A stretch of DNA of 64,000 nt from Chromobotia macracanthus (GCA_036877525.1 JAZGTH010000124.1:310001-374000), one strand, 5' to 3'. Positions 41,229-53,145 are shown, counted from the first letter of the stretch. The notes: generated by a model from the letters alone, not told the origin. Made by a program: numbers and translations.

Positions 41229-41561
41229 CAGCAGTTACATTGTTATTATCCTCAACAACATTGTTTTATGTGTACAACTTTGAAAAAAGCTAGTAATCAA
41301 TTATAGAAAAACTTATAACTTAAGCTACAATTGTATTTTTATCTATATTCCATTTAGTAGGGAGACAACTCTTTTGAGTAGGCCCTAAAAACCCTACAGA
41401 ACAATATTACCCTAAGAATGCTCATCCAGAGTCTTCCATTGATGAAATAATAATGATTTTTAAAAGAGAGTATGCTAAAATGACAGTCATTTTTTTATCA
41501 AAGCCATTTACATTAACAATAACAAAATACAGCTTATATAGGCTTAAATAAAAATGTATAT
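41229..41561. other. No gene seen
   Basis: AT-rich flank between the MITE and the gypsy LTR. Confidence 0.4.
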
Positions 41562-42140
41562 TGTCAGGTCCACGGTGTGATCGTCTCAGTCCGTGTTTGT
41601 TCCACGTGTTGTGTTGTTGTTTTCTGTTGGGGCATGCAGCATTGTTTGGCGGCACGCCACGTGTCCCAGCATCCGCGTTTCCCCCGCCCTCCTTTTTTAC
41701 TTGTTTCCTTGTTTCCTCGTTTCTTCATTACACCCCACAGCTGTTCCCCATTGATTTCTTCCCCTTTATCTTCCCTTTCGTGTTGCGTCCGTTGTCAAAT
41801 CGTCCCGGTAGAAACCGCTACCTGACCTCTAGTCTTGTCATTGTCTTGTATGAGACCCAAGCCTTGTCGTGTTTTGTTGTTCCCTATTTTGCCCCAGCCT
41901 CTGTTTCAGATTCGCTTCCCGGTTGCCTTCATCATCTTTCTCCCTCCCTGGACCCTGCAGTGCCCAGCCTCCCTCCTGCTCCGCCCATTACCCTCCTGGT
42001 TCCCCCTGTCCCGCTCTCTCCCCCCCGCCTGCGCTGGAGTCGCCCTGCATCTGTTTCTGTTTACTTACCAGCTGTATTAAACTCTCTCTGTCTGAATAAA
42101 GACTGCTAACCACATTTGGATCTCTGTTGTGTTCCTGACA
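41562..42140 (+). repeat. 5' LTR, gypsy family B (579 bp)
   Basis: TGTCAGGTCCACGGTGTGAT at the start, AATAAAGACTGCTAACCACA near the end, final GTTGTGTTCCTGACA. Preceding five bases are TATAT. Alignable along its length with the solo LTR at 36499-37054 but with an extra segment around 41690-41740. Confidence 0.88.
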
Positions 42141-42156
42141 GAATGATCTGACTAAC

Positions 42157-43091
42157 ATGAATCCAGCAGAACCTGATGCTCTTCGTTCTGCACTGGCCCA
42201 GCAGGGAGCTCTTTTGGGTCAGCACGCTTCTCAGTTCGATGCGGCGTCCCGGGAGATTGAGCGCCTCTTTGCTAGCATGGCGGAGCTCCAGATCACCCTT
42301 GACGACCTGCAGCGGGACTCCGCGGTGGGCCAATCGATTGTTTCCCCCACTCGCTCTCCGGCAGACCCTGAACCGCATGTCAACAACCCTCCACCTTACA
42401 GCGGTGACCCTTGCTCTTGCCGGGCGTTCCTGTTGCAGTGTTCCTTGGTTTTTGCCCTCCAGCCTCTCCGGTTTGCCATAGAGAATCGTAAGATCGCCTA
42501 CGTCATCACGCTTCTCACTGGCCGTGCGCCCGAGTGGGGGACAGCCGTCTGGGACTCAAGAGCGCCATGTTGTGAGAACTTCTCGACATTTAAGCAGGAG
42601 ATGGTCGAGCTGTTCGATTGGTCTGCCTGGGGTGACCGAAACTGGTGCAGCTCTCACAGGAGGGTCGCTCCGCCACAGACTATGCCATCGAGTTCAGTAC
42701 CCTAGCGGTCTCCTGTGGCTGGAATGATGCCGTCCTGCATGCTCGCTTCCTGGACGGGCTGGAGGAGGACATCCAGGACGAGATCGCCATCAGTGAGCTG
42801 CCCAAGGACCTCAAGGTGGCAGTCGACCTGGCTGTTCATGTCGAGGCCCGCCTGTCCAATCGTTGTCGCCGACGGGTGGCTCGTCCGTCCTGGGTGTTGG
42901 AGGGCCACCGAGCCCTTCCCACTCCTGAGGTCCATGCTACTTCCACCGACCCTGAGCCAATGCATCTGGGGAGAATGAAGCTCTCCCACCAGCAGAAACA
43001 ACAACGTTTGGTTCAGGGCTTGTGCTTCTGCTGTGGCCGGTTGGGTCACTTTGTCGGTTCCTGTCCGTTAAAAGGCAAAGCCCATCAGTAG
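42157..43091 (+). pseudogene. Gypsy family B gag, one frameshift
   Basis: Capsid/nucleocapsid polyprotein of the retrotransposon. It starts at the ATG 17 bp after the LTR: MNPAEPDALRSALAQQGALL, a coiled-coil-like N-terminus (IERLFASMAELQITLDDLQR), then NNPPPYSGDPCSCRAFLLQC and the capsid helices. Near 42640 the register changes by one base. The second frame continues with SATDYAIEFSTLAVSCGWND, ARFLDGLEEDIQDEIAISEL and ends with the zinc knuckle CFCCGRLGHFVGSCP (C-x2-C-x4-H-x4-C) at about 43024-43068. Total would be about 310 codons, a normal gypsy gag length. The frameshift makes it non-functional as read. Confidence 0.88.
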
Positions 43092-43109
43092 AGCAGAGAG
43101 TACTGATAG

Positions 43110-44749
43110 GCAGGGCTTTCCAAACCTCTCCGTCTTCTTCTTGTTCCTTAGATGTTTGTGTTGTGTTTCAGGGCTCCTCCGTTCCGGCGCAGGCTCTTCT
43201 GGACTCTGGGACAAAGGGCAACATCATTGACGTCCGGTTCACCGCCAGGTGGGGAATTCCATCTGTTCCTCTTCTGAGCCTTTTCCCGCCTGGTCCTTGG
43301 CGGACCGTCCCCTCACCACCATCACCCATTCCACCCCCCCGTGAGTCTGATCGTCTCAGGCAAACACTGTGAGGAGATTGTGCTGCTTCTCATCGAATCC
43401 CCCAATGTACCTTGTGCCTCCCTTGGCTGCAGCAGCACAACCCTCACGTTGATTGGGTGAGACGATCCATAGTGGCTTGGAGTCTGTCTTGGCTTGGCGT
43501 CCTGTCTGGGTGCTGTCTCTGTTTCTTCTGTTCTGCAGGTCGAGGCAGCAGATCTCACCGGGGTCCCGGTGGAGTAACGTGATTTGCAGTTGGTCTTCAG
43601 CAAGTCCCGGGCTACGTCACTCCCACCTCACTGGCACTACGATTGTGCCACAGACCTCCTCCCAGGCACTTCTCTGCCCCAGGGTCATCTTTATTCCCTG
43701 TCTGGTCCAGAGCAGGAGGCTATGGACAAGTACATTAACGAGTCCCTCAAGGTCGGCCTCATCCGTCCCTCCTCTTCCCTGGCTGGCGCGGGGTTCTTCT
43801 AAGTCCAGAAGAAGGACAGCTCCCTGCGTCCCTGTATTGATTATCGAGGCTTGAACGACATCACTGTAAAGAATCAGTAACCCCTGCCATTGATGTCATC
43901 AGCCTTCGAGCTTTTGCAGGGAGCTTGGGTCTTCACTAAGTTAGACCTCCACAATGCCTACCACCTCATTCACATCCGGGAGGGAGATGAGTGGAAGACA
44001 GCGTTTAATACTCCCACGGGACATTTTGAATATCGGGTCATGCCCTTCGGCTGACCAACGCTCCCGCTGTCTTCCAGGCCCTCATAAATGACGAGCTGAG
44101 GGATATGGTAAATCAGTTTGTCTTTGTGTATCTTGATGACATTCTTATTTTCTCACCCTCTGTCCAGGCCCACACTCAGCACGTCTGGAGGGTTCTTGAA
44201 CGTCTGCTGGCCAATCAACTCTACGTCAAGGCGGAGAAGTACGAGTTCCACACCGAGTCGGTTGCGTTCCTTGGCCATATCATTTCAGCCCAGGGGGTCA
44301 GTCCGAACCCCGCCAAGGTAAGGGCCGTTGCAGAATGACCGGTTCCGGACTCCCGCAAGGCGCTACAGCGGTTCCTGGGGTTCGCCAATTTCTACCTGTG
44401 GTTCCTCTGGAACTATAGTGTTGTAGCTGCTCCCCTCATGGCTCTTACCTCCACCAAGCGGTCGTTCGGGTAAAATCTTCAAGCTCAGGAGGCCTTTGAT
44501 GACCTTAAGTCCCGTTTTGTCTCAGCTCCTGTTCTTTGTTTTCCAGATCCCAATCGGCAATTCATTGTGGAGGTAGATGCCTCCGAAGTGGGAGTCGGTG
44601 CCATTCTGTACCAACGGTCCGCTAGTGATTGGAAGGTGCATCCCTGTGCCTTCTTCTCCCATTGGCTGAGCCCTGCAGAACGCAATTACGACGTCGGCAA
44701 CCGAGAGCTCTTGGCGGTCAAGCTGGCCTTGGAAGAGTGGCGCCATTGA
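43110..44749 (+). pseudogene. Gypsy family B pol: PR, RT, partial RNase H
   Basis: Protease: VPAQALLDSGTKGNIIDVRF (about 43180-43240), with the D-S-G active-site triad. Then HLTGTTIVPQ and LPQGHLYSLSGPEQEAMDKY (43680-43735), RPSSSLAGAGFF followed by a stop, KDSSLRPCIDYRGLNDITVK (43815-43870), FTKLDLHNAYHLIHIREGDE (43935-43995), FNTPTGHFEYRVMPFG with a stop or frameshift after it, and FVYLDDILIFSPSVQAHTQH (44120-44180; the catalytic YLDD). RNase H begins IVEVDASEVGVGAILYQRSA (44560-44620) and stops after NRELLAVKLALEEWRH at 44749, before its final catalytic residue. Several stops and frameshifts. Confidence 0.88.
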
Positions 44750-45135
44750 GAAGAGCCAACACGAGTTGGCTGATAGATTACATGTCAAGAGCCTATCAGC
44801 TTGCACCATGTAAGATTATTAGCTATCAAAGACTACTCAGATTGCACTTACAGACTGCATATTAAGAACTTGTACCATTGAATCAGCTTGTACCATATAC
44901 AATTTCATGACATATCTCTATATTATAACACATGCATATACTCCCAAATGCATAAGAACTTTTACCATATTAACACATGGCTTAAGAAATATTCTGGGTT
45001 CAAAACAAGTTACAAGTTCAATACAAGTAACAATTGACAGTATTTGTGCCAGTCGGTTGATTACCACAAAAACATTTATTTTTTTACTCATCCCTCACAT
45101 TTATGCTGCTGCTTGTGAACAGTATGGTTTCTCTA
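44750..45135. other. No gene seen
   Basis: Sequence right of the gypsy truncation, with repeats of AGCTTGTACCAT / CTTGTACCATTGAATCAGCT type at 44800-44905. Origin unknown. Confidence 0.35.
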
Positions 45136-45312
45136 GGCCAGGGCTGGGAAGCCTTGTTCTTGGAAGGACAGTGTCCTGCAGAGTTTAGCGCCAACCCTAA
45201 TCAAACTAAACTGAACCAGCTAATTAGGATTACCAGAAGGCTACAGGGAGATGAGTTTGATCAGGGTTTGAACTAAATCTACAGGACACTGGCCCTTCAG
45301 AAACAAGCTTCC
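45136..45312. mobile_element. hAT-like MITE, CAGGGCTGGG ends
   Basis: Starts CAGGGCTGGGAAGCCTTGTT, then ACAGTGTCCTGCAGAGTTTA. The right part carries the complement (CTACAGGACACTGGCCCTTC). CCAACCCTAATCAAACTAAA and CTGAACCAGCTAATTAGGAT are the standard interior of a very common fish hAT-type MITE (CAGGGGTGxCCAA...CCTGCAGAGTTTAGCTCCAA). I could not identify the 8-bp target duplication with confidence. Confidence 0.75.
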
Positions 45313-47250
45313 CCATTCCTACTAGGGTATCATTTATGCAAGAAAATGTATATTAAGCCCTTAATTATGTTACTCCTTTTATTCAGTTTGGTTCTGTACA
45401 TAAAACAATTTCTATAAAAACAAATGGTTTGTCACAATCTGAATATTTTCCAAAATTCTGTTAAAAAATGCAGGTTCACAAATTGAAAACAATTTCTCAA
45501 TAAGGCACCAATATCATTATGTTCTGCTCCAAAACAATTGCACCCATTACCCCCATAACATCTATTTAATTTGTTTTCATTAACATAAGCCAATGGACAA
45601 ATAATATCTGTCAAATATCAAATATATAATATCTTTATTTTAAAGATTGTGATAAAATTATAGGAGAAATTATGAAGATCATTTAACATTACATTATAAT
45701 TTTATTATTAAATTAACATGAAAGCTGCTTTTTTATGTTCAGGAGGCAATATTCCTAAATTGTAAGTCAAAATAGATATCTTTAGGAAGAGTCTGAATTT
45801 GGGAAGGAATGAATTTATTAATTGTTTAGGAAGCACAATCTATTCTAAACAATATTTTGTGTTTAATGGGGGATAGGGGTTTAACATGAGGGTGGGTAAA
45901 TAATGATCTCTTATATTTGGGTGGAATTCTTTAATTCATTATTAAACTGGAAAACTGAAGGATCCATGCCAACAATAGACAAATCAAATAAATCTGGCCA
46001 TCAATGTTTTTAATTAAATATGTAGGCTAGTTAAAGTTTTTAGGGATTGTGGTGCTTTAACCTATTAAAGGATAATACCACCACACTTACCTCAGAAACC
46101 TACAATGAAACAAACACTTTTCAATCTCCATAATTTGATATAGCCAAATCAAAAACCCTATGCAACACAAAATGGTTCGTGGGGTTATTACCATTTGTCA
46201 TTTTACAGTGCTGAATTTTGGAACCTGAATGACTTCTGAATTTAAATGACTTCAGAACAATTTAGCAAAAACACAACTTTAGTTTATTACTTTATGTTGA
46301 CCTAAAACTTCCCTTTAAATTTACCAAGGAACTTCACACTGGAAACATACTTTGCAGCTTATCACATTGGGTCTTCAGTTGGCTGATACCTTGATTCTAT
46401 TTTTAGATAACCATTTCATTGTTTTATTGATGCCTGGTCTCAAGCTTAAAGCTGACTGTTTTTTAACGTAAAAAGACGTTAAAAAACATGATGTGGATAA
46501 GCTTAGGACATTCTCTTATATCAGATTCCAGATAAATGATGTCACAGGTTAAGCCTAATTTGATTTAAGTTTAAATCAGTTACAATGTATTTTGTTCATT
46601 AATTTGAATTGATAATATGCACTGTGTCATGTGTTATAATGAAATGTGGGGACAAAACCCTAGGGGCTGGAACAGCAGAAAAGAAACATACATGAAGAAC
46701 AGATAGGTGAGAATGAACTCAAAATGAATAGAAGTTCAGATGAGAGTAAATAAAGAATGAAAAGTTTAGTACATTACTTCACCCACTTATTACACAAACT
46801 TTATTTGTTGCACTGGTTTGAAACCCACATCCTGAAAAGTTCTGGGCTTGTGGCTTAATAAGTTGCACCACTCAATGAATGTACATTCTCCAAGCTGGTT
46901 GGAGAGGTATTTCTCAGGAATGGTAGCATAACAATTGAACAAAATAGTAGAAAATGTCCACTGACATTAACAGAATCAGCATAAACCAGGAAATACAATG
47001 ACGAATACAATACAAAATTATTTTCAGACAGAGTATTCTGAGCAATTTTGACATAGTGTTTTATCTAATAAACACTAAGTGCAGCTGTCCTTAAACTTAA
47101 TGTACCTTCAGGACATTATCATGTCATATCATTTAACAGATATAGCGAAATGGTGGACAAACGGTTCATCAATTCAAACCAAAATCCATTCACTAAGGAA
47201 TCCATTGGCACCACAAACGTGACCTATCATTTATGCTGTAGCGATTTTTC
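45313..47250. other. AT-rich, no gene seen
   Basis: Nearly 2 kb without recognised coding sequence or repeat family, apart from a perfect 13-bp stem hairpin at 46457-46488. Confidence 0.4.
46457..46488. repeat. Perfect 13-bp hairpin
   Basis: TGTTTTTTAACGT, 6-nt loop, ACGTTAAAAAACA. A perfect stem including the CG. It could be the core of a small fold-back element. Confidence 0.65.
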
Positions 47251-47259
47251 ACTTGGTTG

Positions 47260-47640
47260 TACAGAATAGGCTTTTGGAAGTCAAACGCACTCTGGCGCAG
47301 TTCAGAGACAAGAAATCGGATCCATTCCCACGCTATCACAAACTTCTTAGAAGGACATAGACGCAGATGGATGTAGACACAAAGTTATTGGTTTTAGATG
47401 GTGGAATTTTTCATTTGGTCAGTTTAAGTAAAGGTTTATTCTATCCCTCTCAAACCAAATAAAATTTCAATCGGCTTGGGCCTTTATATTCCAATTAAGG
47501 TGTTTACATGGAGCATTTTCATTCGGATTGGACTTTTAAACCAATTACAATCAATATTTTTTATCGCTTTGTTGTTTTCCACACCTTGTAAGTCACTTTG
47601 TTTAAAAGCGCCTGCTAAATGCCTAAATGTAATTGTAGAA
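47260..47640 (+). repeat. Dispersed repeat ending in an L2-type tail
   Basis: GGTGTTTACATGGAGCATTT and CATTCGGATTGGACTTTT (47500-47535) match a common fish repeat theme. At 47583-47640 is CTTGTAAGTCACTTTGTTTA AAAGCGCCTGCTAAATGCCT, the L2-type 3' tail also at 18916-18965. A 5'-truncated insertion. Confidence 0.5.
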
Positions 47641-48174
47641 TAAAGTCCTCCGTGTAAATGCACCTGCTGATAACATTGCCTCATCCTATACCTTAGTTTC
47701 TGATTGATTGCAAGAACTCCTGTTGCTTTTGATGTCCTCCTGATGAGCATTGCTATTATTATTGCAATATTCTCAGAGATTAATACTACATTTGTTTATT
47801 TTTATTTTGAACACCCCTGACTGCCTCTTTTATTTTAGATGTGCATGTCATCTACGTCAGTAGTTGCAAGCTACTGCCAGAGGACAAAATTGTTTAACAT
47901 GAGGTCACAAGTAGAGCAAACAATATTTTTTTGCCCCCATGCTAGTCTATTGCTGCTCCATATTAAAAGGGTTGGACTACTAGTTTTCTTCTACATGATC
48001 AAATAGACTAGTGTGTGATGCTAGATGGCTATGATGGCCTTATAATTCAGTCCAAGTGTTCATATGATTTAGAAATTTTTGAATTTAACTTCAAATTCAT
48101 TGCTACTGGTATTGAACTGATGTTTAAAATATGTTCATTATTGTGAATAATACGACCAAATTGTAAAGTTCGAG
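47641..48174. other. No gene seen
   Basis: AT-rich flank, short frames only. Confidence 0.35.
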
Positions 48175-48620
48175 GATGAAGAGAACCCAGCGCAGTCTTA
48201 AAAATTTATTTCATTAAACAAAAAAGTCCTATGGGGGGCAAAACAAAAACCAAAACAAGATTTGAAATAGTTTAAGAGGCGCTCAAAACAAGACACAACG
48301 CAAGATACTCTACACCAAAAAGCAATACACCAGCACAAGACAGCCAACACGGGGGCATTAAATATGGAAAGTAAACAAGGACTGTAACAAGGGCAGACAA
48401 GTGAGGGGCATGAACTAAAAATCGGATAATTAACGAGGAGACGAGGGTGGGGTCAAGACTGAAGACAGGAGAGCACATGGCACAAAGTAAACAAATAATG
48501 GTCATGTGCTTCCACACAAAGACAAGCAGCACACAGATCACAAAAGACAAAGAACATGAATGTAGATTCTGACTCTAAGATACAAGAACCACGACTAGGA
48601 CAGAGTTGTGAAGGATATCA
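48175..48620 (-). repeat. LTR family A-related, minus orientation, truncated
   Basis: Antisense order of the family-A LTR: GAACCCAGCGCAG, TTTATTTCATTAAACAAAAA (the polyadenylation region), GCACAAGACAGCCAACACGG then GGGCATTAAATATGG, GGAGAGCACATGGCACAAAG, GGTCATGTGCTTCCACACAA and AGAACATGAATGTAGATTCT. It is more diverged than the copies at 7.6, 9.8 and 15.6 kb and lacks the terminal TGTCAGG/CTGACA pair. A decayed solo LTR or a related subfamily. Confidence 0.7.
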
Positions 48621-49610
48621 CAGTCACACAACAGTCCAACATAACACAGCCTGAGTCAACAGCATAGTCCAGAGTGAAGGTATGGATTAGCTTGTGTGTG
48701 ATCCACCACTTCAAACAGCATGAATGAAAAATAAAATGTACAGGCAGTTCTGGAATGACTGAACAAATCATAATGGCCCACAGCTGCTACAGATTTATGA
48801 TAAACTCCAGGACATCAATTGTTAAGCATTAACACATAACAGTCACAACAACACAGCAAAATGCCTCCACAAGTGCACTGCATTTGCCAAAGCCTGCATG
48901 TGAGTCATTTGAAAAGATAAAATATTGCTCTGTTTCTTTAGCAGTAAGGAATTATTTATTTTCTTAGCAGTAACTGGCTTCAAAACATTTTTGGGGTGAA
49001 AATAATAACGTGTTAAGACTTTTGCACATAATACTATTAACCCTGATATTGTTTTAAACCAAATAAATTAAGTACACTACAGATGAATTTTAAAATATTC
49101 CGTCCATTATTCAATGTTTTGAGTTTGCTGAACAATTTGCATGCTTGCTGCTAGAAAATTTGAGTTGAATCAATTTATCTTAGCTTATTTTAGTCTGTTG
49201 ATTGACAAGTTTGAAAACTGACACAGAGCATGGATCTGTCATGAGGATATAGTACCACTGTAGTTATTCTATGAACATTTGCTTCAATCAGATTAAATAA
49301 ATTAAAATTAACAAATTGAATAAACAAATTTAAGTTTTTTGGGGTAAACATTTTTGGGACGTTTTAGGGTTGTGTTTGCTCAAACTAAAATTAAAAATAT
49401 ACATACATTTCACTTAAGCAACAAGTTACTGAGTGTACTTTTGTATAACTTACATAACCAATAAACTAGTGTTAGCTAAACAAATAGTTTCATATTAAAG
49501 AATACTGCATTATGGGAACTATTAACAACAAGAGTTTATGAGCTCCCACAATGCATTGCAGCATGCATTAATTATACTTCTATACTTCTATGTTATAGGG
49601 TGGTTGTTTG
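48621..49610. other. No gene seen
   Basis: AT-rich, no recognised repeat or ORF. Confidence 0.4.
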
Positions 49611-49617
49611 CTGTTGC

Positions 49618-49702
49618 CTTTATTAGTGGTGCTTGCGAAGCAAAGCATCACTATTACTCTCCTGCATACTTATTAGTGGTGTTTCCGAAGCAAAGCTATA
49701 AC
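49618..49702 (+). repeat. Tandem-like duplicate of TTATTAGTGGTG...CGAAGCAAAGC
   Basis: TTATTAGTGGTGCTTGCGAA followed by GCAAAGCATC (49620-49650), and TTATTAGTGGTGTTTCCGAA followed by GCAAAGCTAT (49670-49700). Each contains the near-palindrome GCTTGCGAAGCAAAGC. It belongs to a common cyprinid repeat whose class I cannot state. Confidence 0.6.
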
Positions 49703-51235
49703 AACATTGTCACTACAGTGTAACAACATTAAACTTCAATATACTAAACGTCAATATAATAAAGCATCAATTTAAATTTTACTTCTTTTAAAACAGCCAC
49801 AGCAGGTGGCAAGGGCCTAAATTTGCATTATTTTTAAAGCTGCAACTATAACTTATCTATATATAACTCTTTATCACAATCACTGTTTAAAATGTAAAAT
49901 TGCAAGTTACTTCTAGAATTATTTTCTTTACATGACTTGTGATTTGGCACTGCTCCTCTGCATAGATGAATCGGATGGTTACCTACCTATTGGGCCACTA
50001 AAACATCGTATCTGTTTAGCAGAAAAAAGCCATCTTTGCAACAGAGTTGTCACCATCTCTCCAAAGCTCCTGCTGATATTTACTCATTTTAGCAATAGCT
50101 CTGTCGCTTTCGACTTTGCTCTGCAGTTTAAGGTTTTTTGGTGAATCCCCAGATATCTATGATGATCATCATTTAAAACTTACTAAACTTATCTAGAAGT
50201 TTAAATTCTAAGCAACTGCTGTATGAACATGTTTAAATACTCCACCATGCTCAGCACCCATATATGCAATATAATAGCTGGGTCTACTTTTTGTTTATGG
50301 ACATGAAGTAACTATGTCAATATGAATAAATTCAGATTGACATGTACCATAAATTTGAACCCAACTGCTCAAATTATAAATAAATGATAAATTATAACAA
50401 ATTATAAACTTACACTTGCAAACTGGGTTACGCTGTGGAGAGTTTTGAACACTACACGTGTTTGATCCTTTATATCAGGGGTCTCCAATCCATGTGATAA
50501 ATTTAGTTTACAGACTCACAATCATAGATGATTTTTGTGTACAATAATCAATACTAAATTCAGCATTTGTTACAGTTTTTGCACCATCAGTCACATATCT
50601 TGGTTTTATGCTCATTTTGAGTTAGATGTGAACACCAATAAAACTTATCAGATCATTGAATCAGTGAATTGCTGAACAGGTTCATTAAAAAGAGTCAGCT
50701 TATTTTATGACATTGCTATCATGTCTTGAAGAAGGTGTCAGTTTCTTAAGGAATAAGGAATGGCATGTTTTTATGAAATGTAGTGGAGTTAAGTCAAATA
50801 AAAAATATGCATCATTTTTACAGTGAACACTTAACACTCAACTGATATATTCAACTCTGAGTCCATGTCAACTCTGGGCCAGTAGCTGGTGCTGGAAACA
50901 CAACAAAGCAACAAAAACTCAAACTATAAATACCAAAGAACCCCAAAAAAGCATAACAAAGATCTTTTACAAGCACAAGTCAATTGATAATACATAATAA
51001 TAAACATAATAATACAAGCTATTTAAATATAAACAGTTATTGGGGCAAGTAATTCTTCTCAGTTCCACAAAGGTAGTTAGTTACATCCATCAGACCTGTC
51101 TATATAGGTTGTGCTTTGCTGTTAAAACCTGCTAAATAAAATCAATAGGACAGTGGTAGAAATTATTAAACATTATCATAACATATTCACATGTTGTACT
51201 TGACTGCTGCAAAGACATAGTAGTTTGGCCTTTCA
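49703..51235. other. No gene seen
   Basis: AT-rich. ATCAGGGGTCTCCAATC at about 50476-50492 looks like one end of a hAT MITE, but the other end is not apparent. No ORF of note. Confidence 0.4.
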
Positions 51236-51239
51236 CTAT

Positions 51240-51460
51240 TGTGTTGTTGCCTTTGTCTTTTAAGATCACTGCCTTGGACACCTTGGACGTCACCTCGTCA
51301 CTGCCTACTCATCTTGGAGACACAGCATAGACATGTTTTCATGCTTTGATGGCTTTGTTATCTCTGTGGAAACAGGGGGGACACAGTCAGGTTAAAGGGC
51401 TCGTGCTAATGTGTAGACAGGAATAGCTGTACCATCATTAGCTTAGCAAGTAAAATATTT
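51240..51460. other. Candidate conserved non-coding element
   Basis: Unique-looking, GC-balanced block: GATCACTGCCTTGGACACCT, ACTCATCTTGGAGACACAGC, CATGCTTTGATGGCTTTGTT, GGGCTCGTGCTAATGTGTAG and CCATCATTAGCTTAGCAAGT. No ORF. Proposed from texture only. Confidence 0.25.
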
Positions 51461-52160
51461 GGAAAAAAATGTTTCAGCCTCAAGGCAATGGGGTCATGCT
51501 GATTGATAGTGATGTGATAATGATGGCACTGATAGACAGGTATATTTTCTGAGTGGTGAAGTTATGGATCAAAGTGTCATTTAATTTTGAACAATGGACA
51601 AATACTTTTTTTAAGGGGCTTTTGTGATGTTTTTTGTTAATGACTGTTTGTGTGGTGCTGTTTTCTGGCTCAAAAACATATTGCAATCCTAAAACAAAGT
51701 TAAAAAAATGTTTAGATCATGTACACATCAAGAAAATGGCAAGAACATGTCTGTAAAATGTTGTGTAAACCTTTTATATTTTCCTATGAGGTATGGTTGG
51801 CTTTTGGAGCCCAAGCATTTTTATTGGCAGTGGATGAGGTGAGATGTATGCAAGGTCAGATCCAGTTTAATTGAAGATTATCTGCTTATTTACTCAAGCA
51901 CAGTCAGAGCTAAATGGCTTCAGGTAAAAAAAACAGACATTGTCAAACTGTGGGGTTCAGTGCTTCACTCAATTTGAGTTATCCCTGGCAGCAATTCCAA
52001 TTATTTCACAGCTAAACATAAACTTCATTGAACATTTCTGCTTTTGCTGCTTTTCACCCACAACTGTTTTAAACATTTAAGTCAACACTTAGTAATTGAA
52101 TTATTAAATGTTATATTAGTAAATGTTATATTAGAAGCATCAGCTTCTTTCTAAAATGGT
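51461..52160. other. No gene seen
   Basis: Mostly unique-looking sequence; short frames without similarity. Confidence 0.4.
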
Positions 52161-52164
52161 GGAG

Positions 52165-52545
52165 TGAAATCTTAGTGCTTCTAGCTAGCAAAATTATATA
52201 ATTACGTCCTAAAGACTGGTTTACTACTTTGTTATTTCTCTGTCTCCAATTCTCTTTCATTCTCTTTCAATCTATTATGGTACTATGGTACTATTCCCTT
52301 ATACCCCTGTGTTATCTTTCCATGTTTTATCTGCTCAGTCAACCCTTTATTAATAAACCAAATACAAATCTAGTATCACTAATTAGTATATTAATATACA
52401 TCTCACACATATTATTTGCAGTAATACTATGTATTCTGTGTTGAACATGCTTCGCAATTTTTCTGTTTTAGTTTTCATTTTATGTAAAACTGACTGAAGC
52501 AATGTAACATTGTTAAAAGCACTGTATAAATAAAACTGAATTTTG
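52165..52545 (+). repeat. LINE family A 3' tail, sense
   Basis: Parallels 19170-19685: CTAGCTAGCAAAATTATATA, ACTGGTTTACTACTTTGTTA, CTCTTTCATTCTCTTTCAAT, TGCTCAGTCAACCC, GTTGAACATGC, and the final CAATGTAACATTGTTAAAAG with CACTGTATAAATAAAACTGA. A 5'-truncated insertion with no ORF. Confidence 0.75.
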
Positions 52546-53145
52546 AAAAACTGAATATTGATTTTTCATTTGAAATGTTGAATTTTGTTGAAAGGTGTTT
52601 TTTTCCAAATATAAATTTTAGAATCATGAATATCATATTTATACAATGATACTTTGCATAATTATGTAATATATTATATTAATGTGCGTTTTCTAGGGGT
52701 CACGCCATTTGACATCATGAACTAACCTTTACCTTTACTAACCTAACCTAATTTCTTTGACTTTTATTCACAAAATTGAAAACATGAGGGTCTATGAGGG
52801 ATCTAGAGGTCTTAAATATAAGGAGACAATGTTCTTTATAGGATTTAGCCTTTTTTTAAGTTTTGTTATATTTTTGACAGTGTGAGCAAAGAAAAAAATT
52901 ACAGTAATACACTGAGAGAGACTAAGAGTGAAGTATTTGACAGTAATACATTTGAACTCATTAGTTTACTATTAAAATAATAATAATAATATAATTTTCA
53001 AAAATGCCTGTATTCAATTTCAAAATGCCTGTATTAATTTAGACAACAAACAACACAAAAGAAAACAGCACTGTATCCATGCAGGTGTAGGAAAATAGAT
53101 AAGAAACACAGTGACAAACTGAACAAGAATAAGGCAAGTGTGGAT
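52546..53145. other. No gene seen
   Basis: AT-rich; ACCTTTACTAACCTAACCTA near 52728. Nothing supportable. Confidence 0.4.

Larger units (their letters stand above)
41562..44749 (+). mobile_element. Ty3/gypsy retrotransposon family B, 3'-truncated
   Basis: 5' LTR (41562-42140), gag (from 42157) and pol up to RNase H, ending abruptly at 44749. Integrase and 3' LTR are missing. LTR ends are TGTCAGG and CCTGACA. Gag begins 17 bp after the LTR, so the primer-binding site must be very short or absent from the usual place, a feature of some fish gypsy groups. Frameshifts and stops occur in gag and pol. The solo LTR at 36499-37054 is the same family. The right junction at about 44750 joins unrelated sequence. 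Confidence 0.88.
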
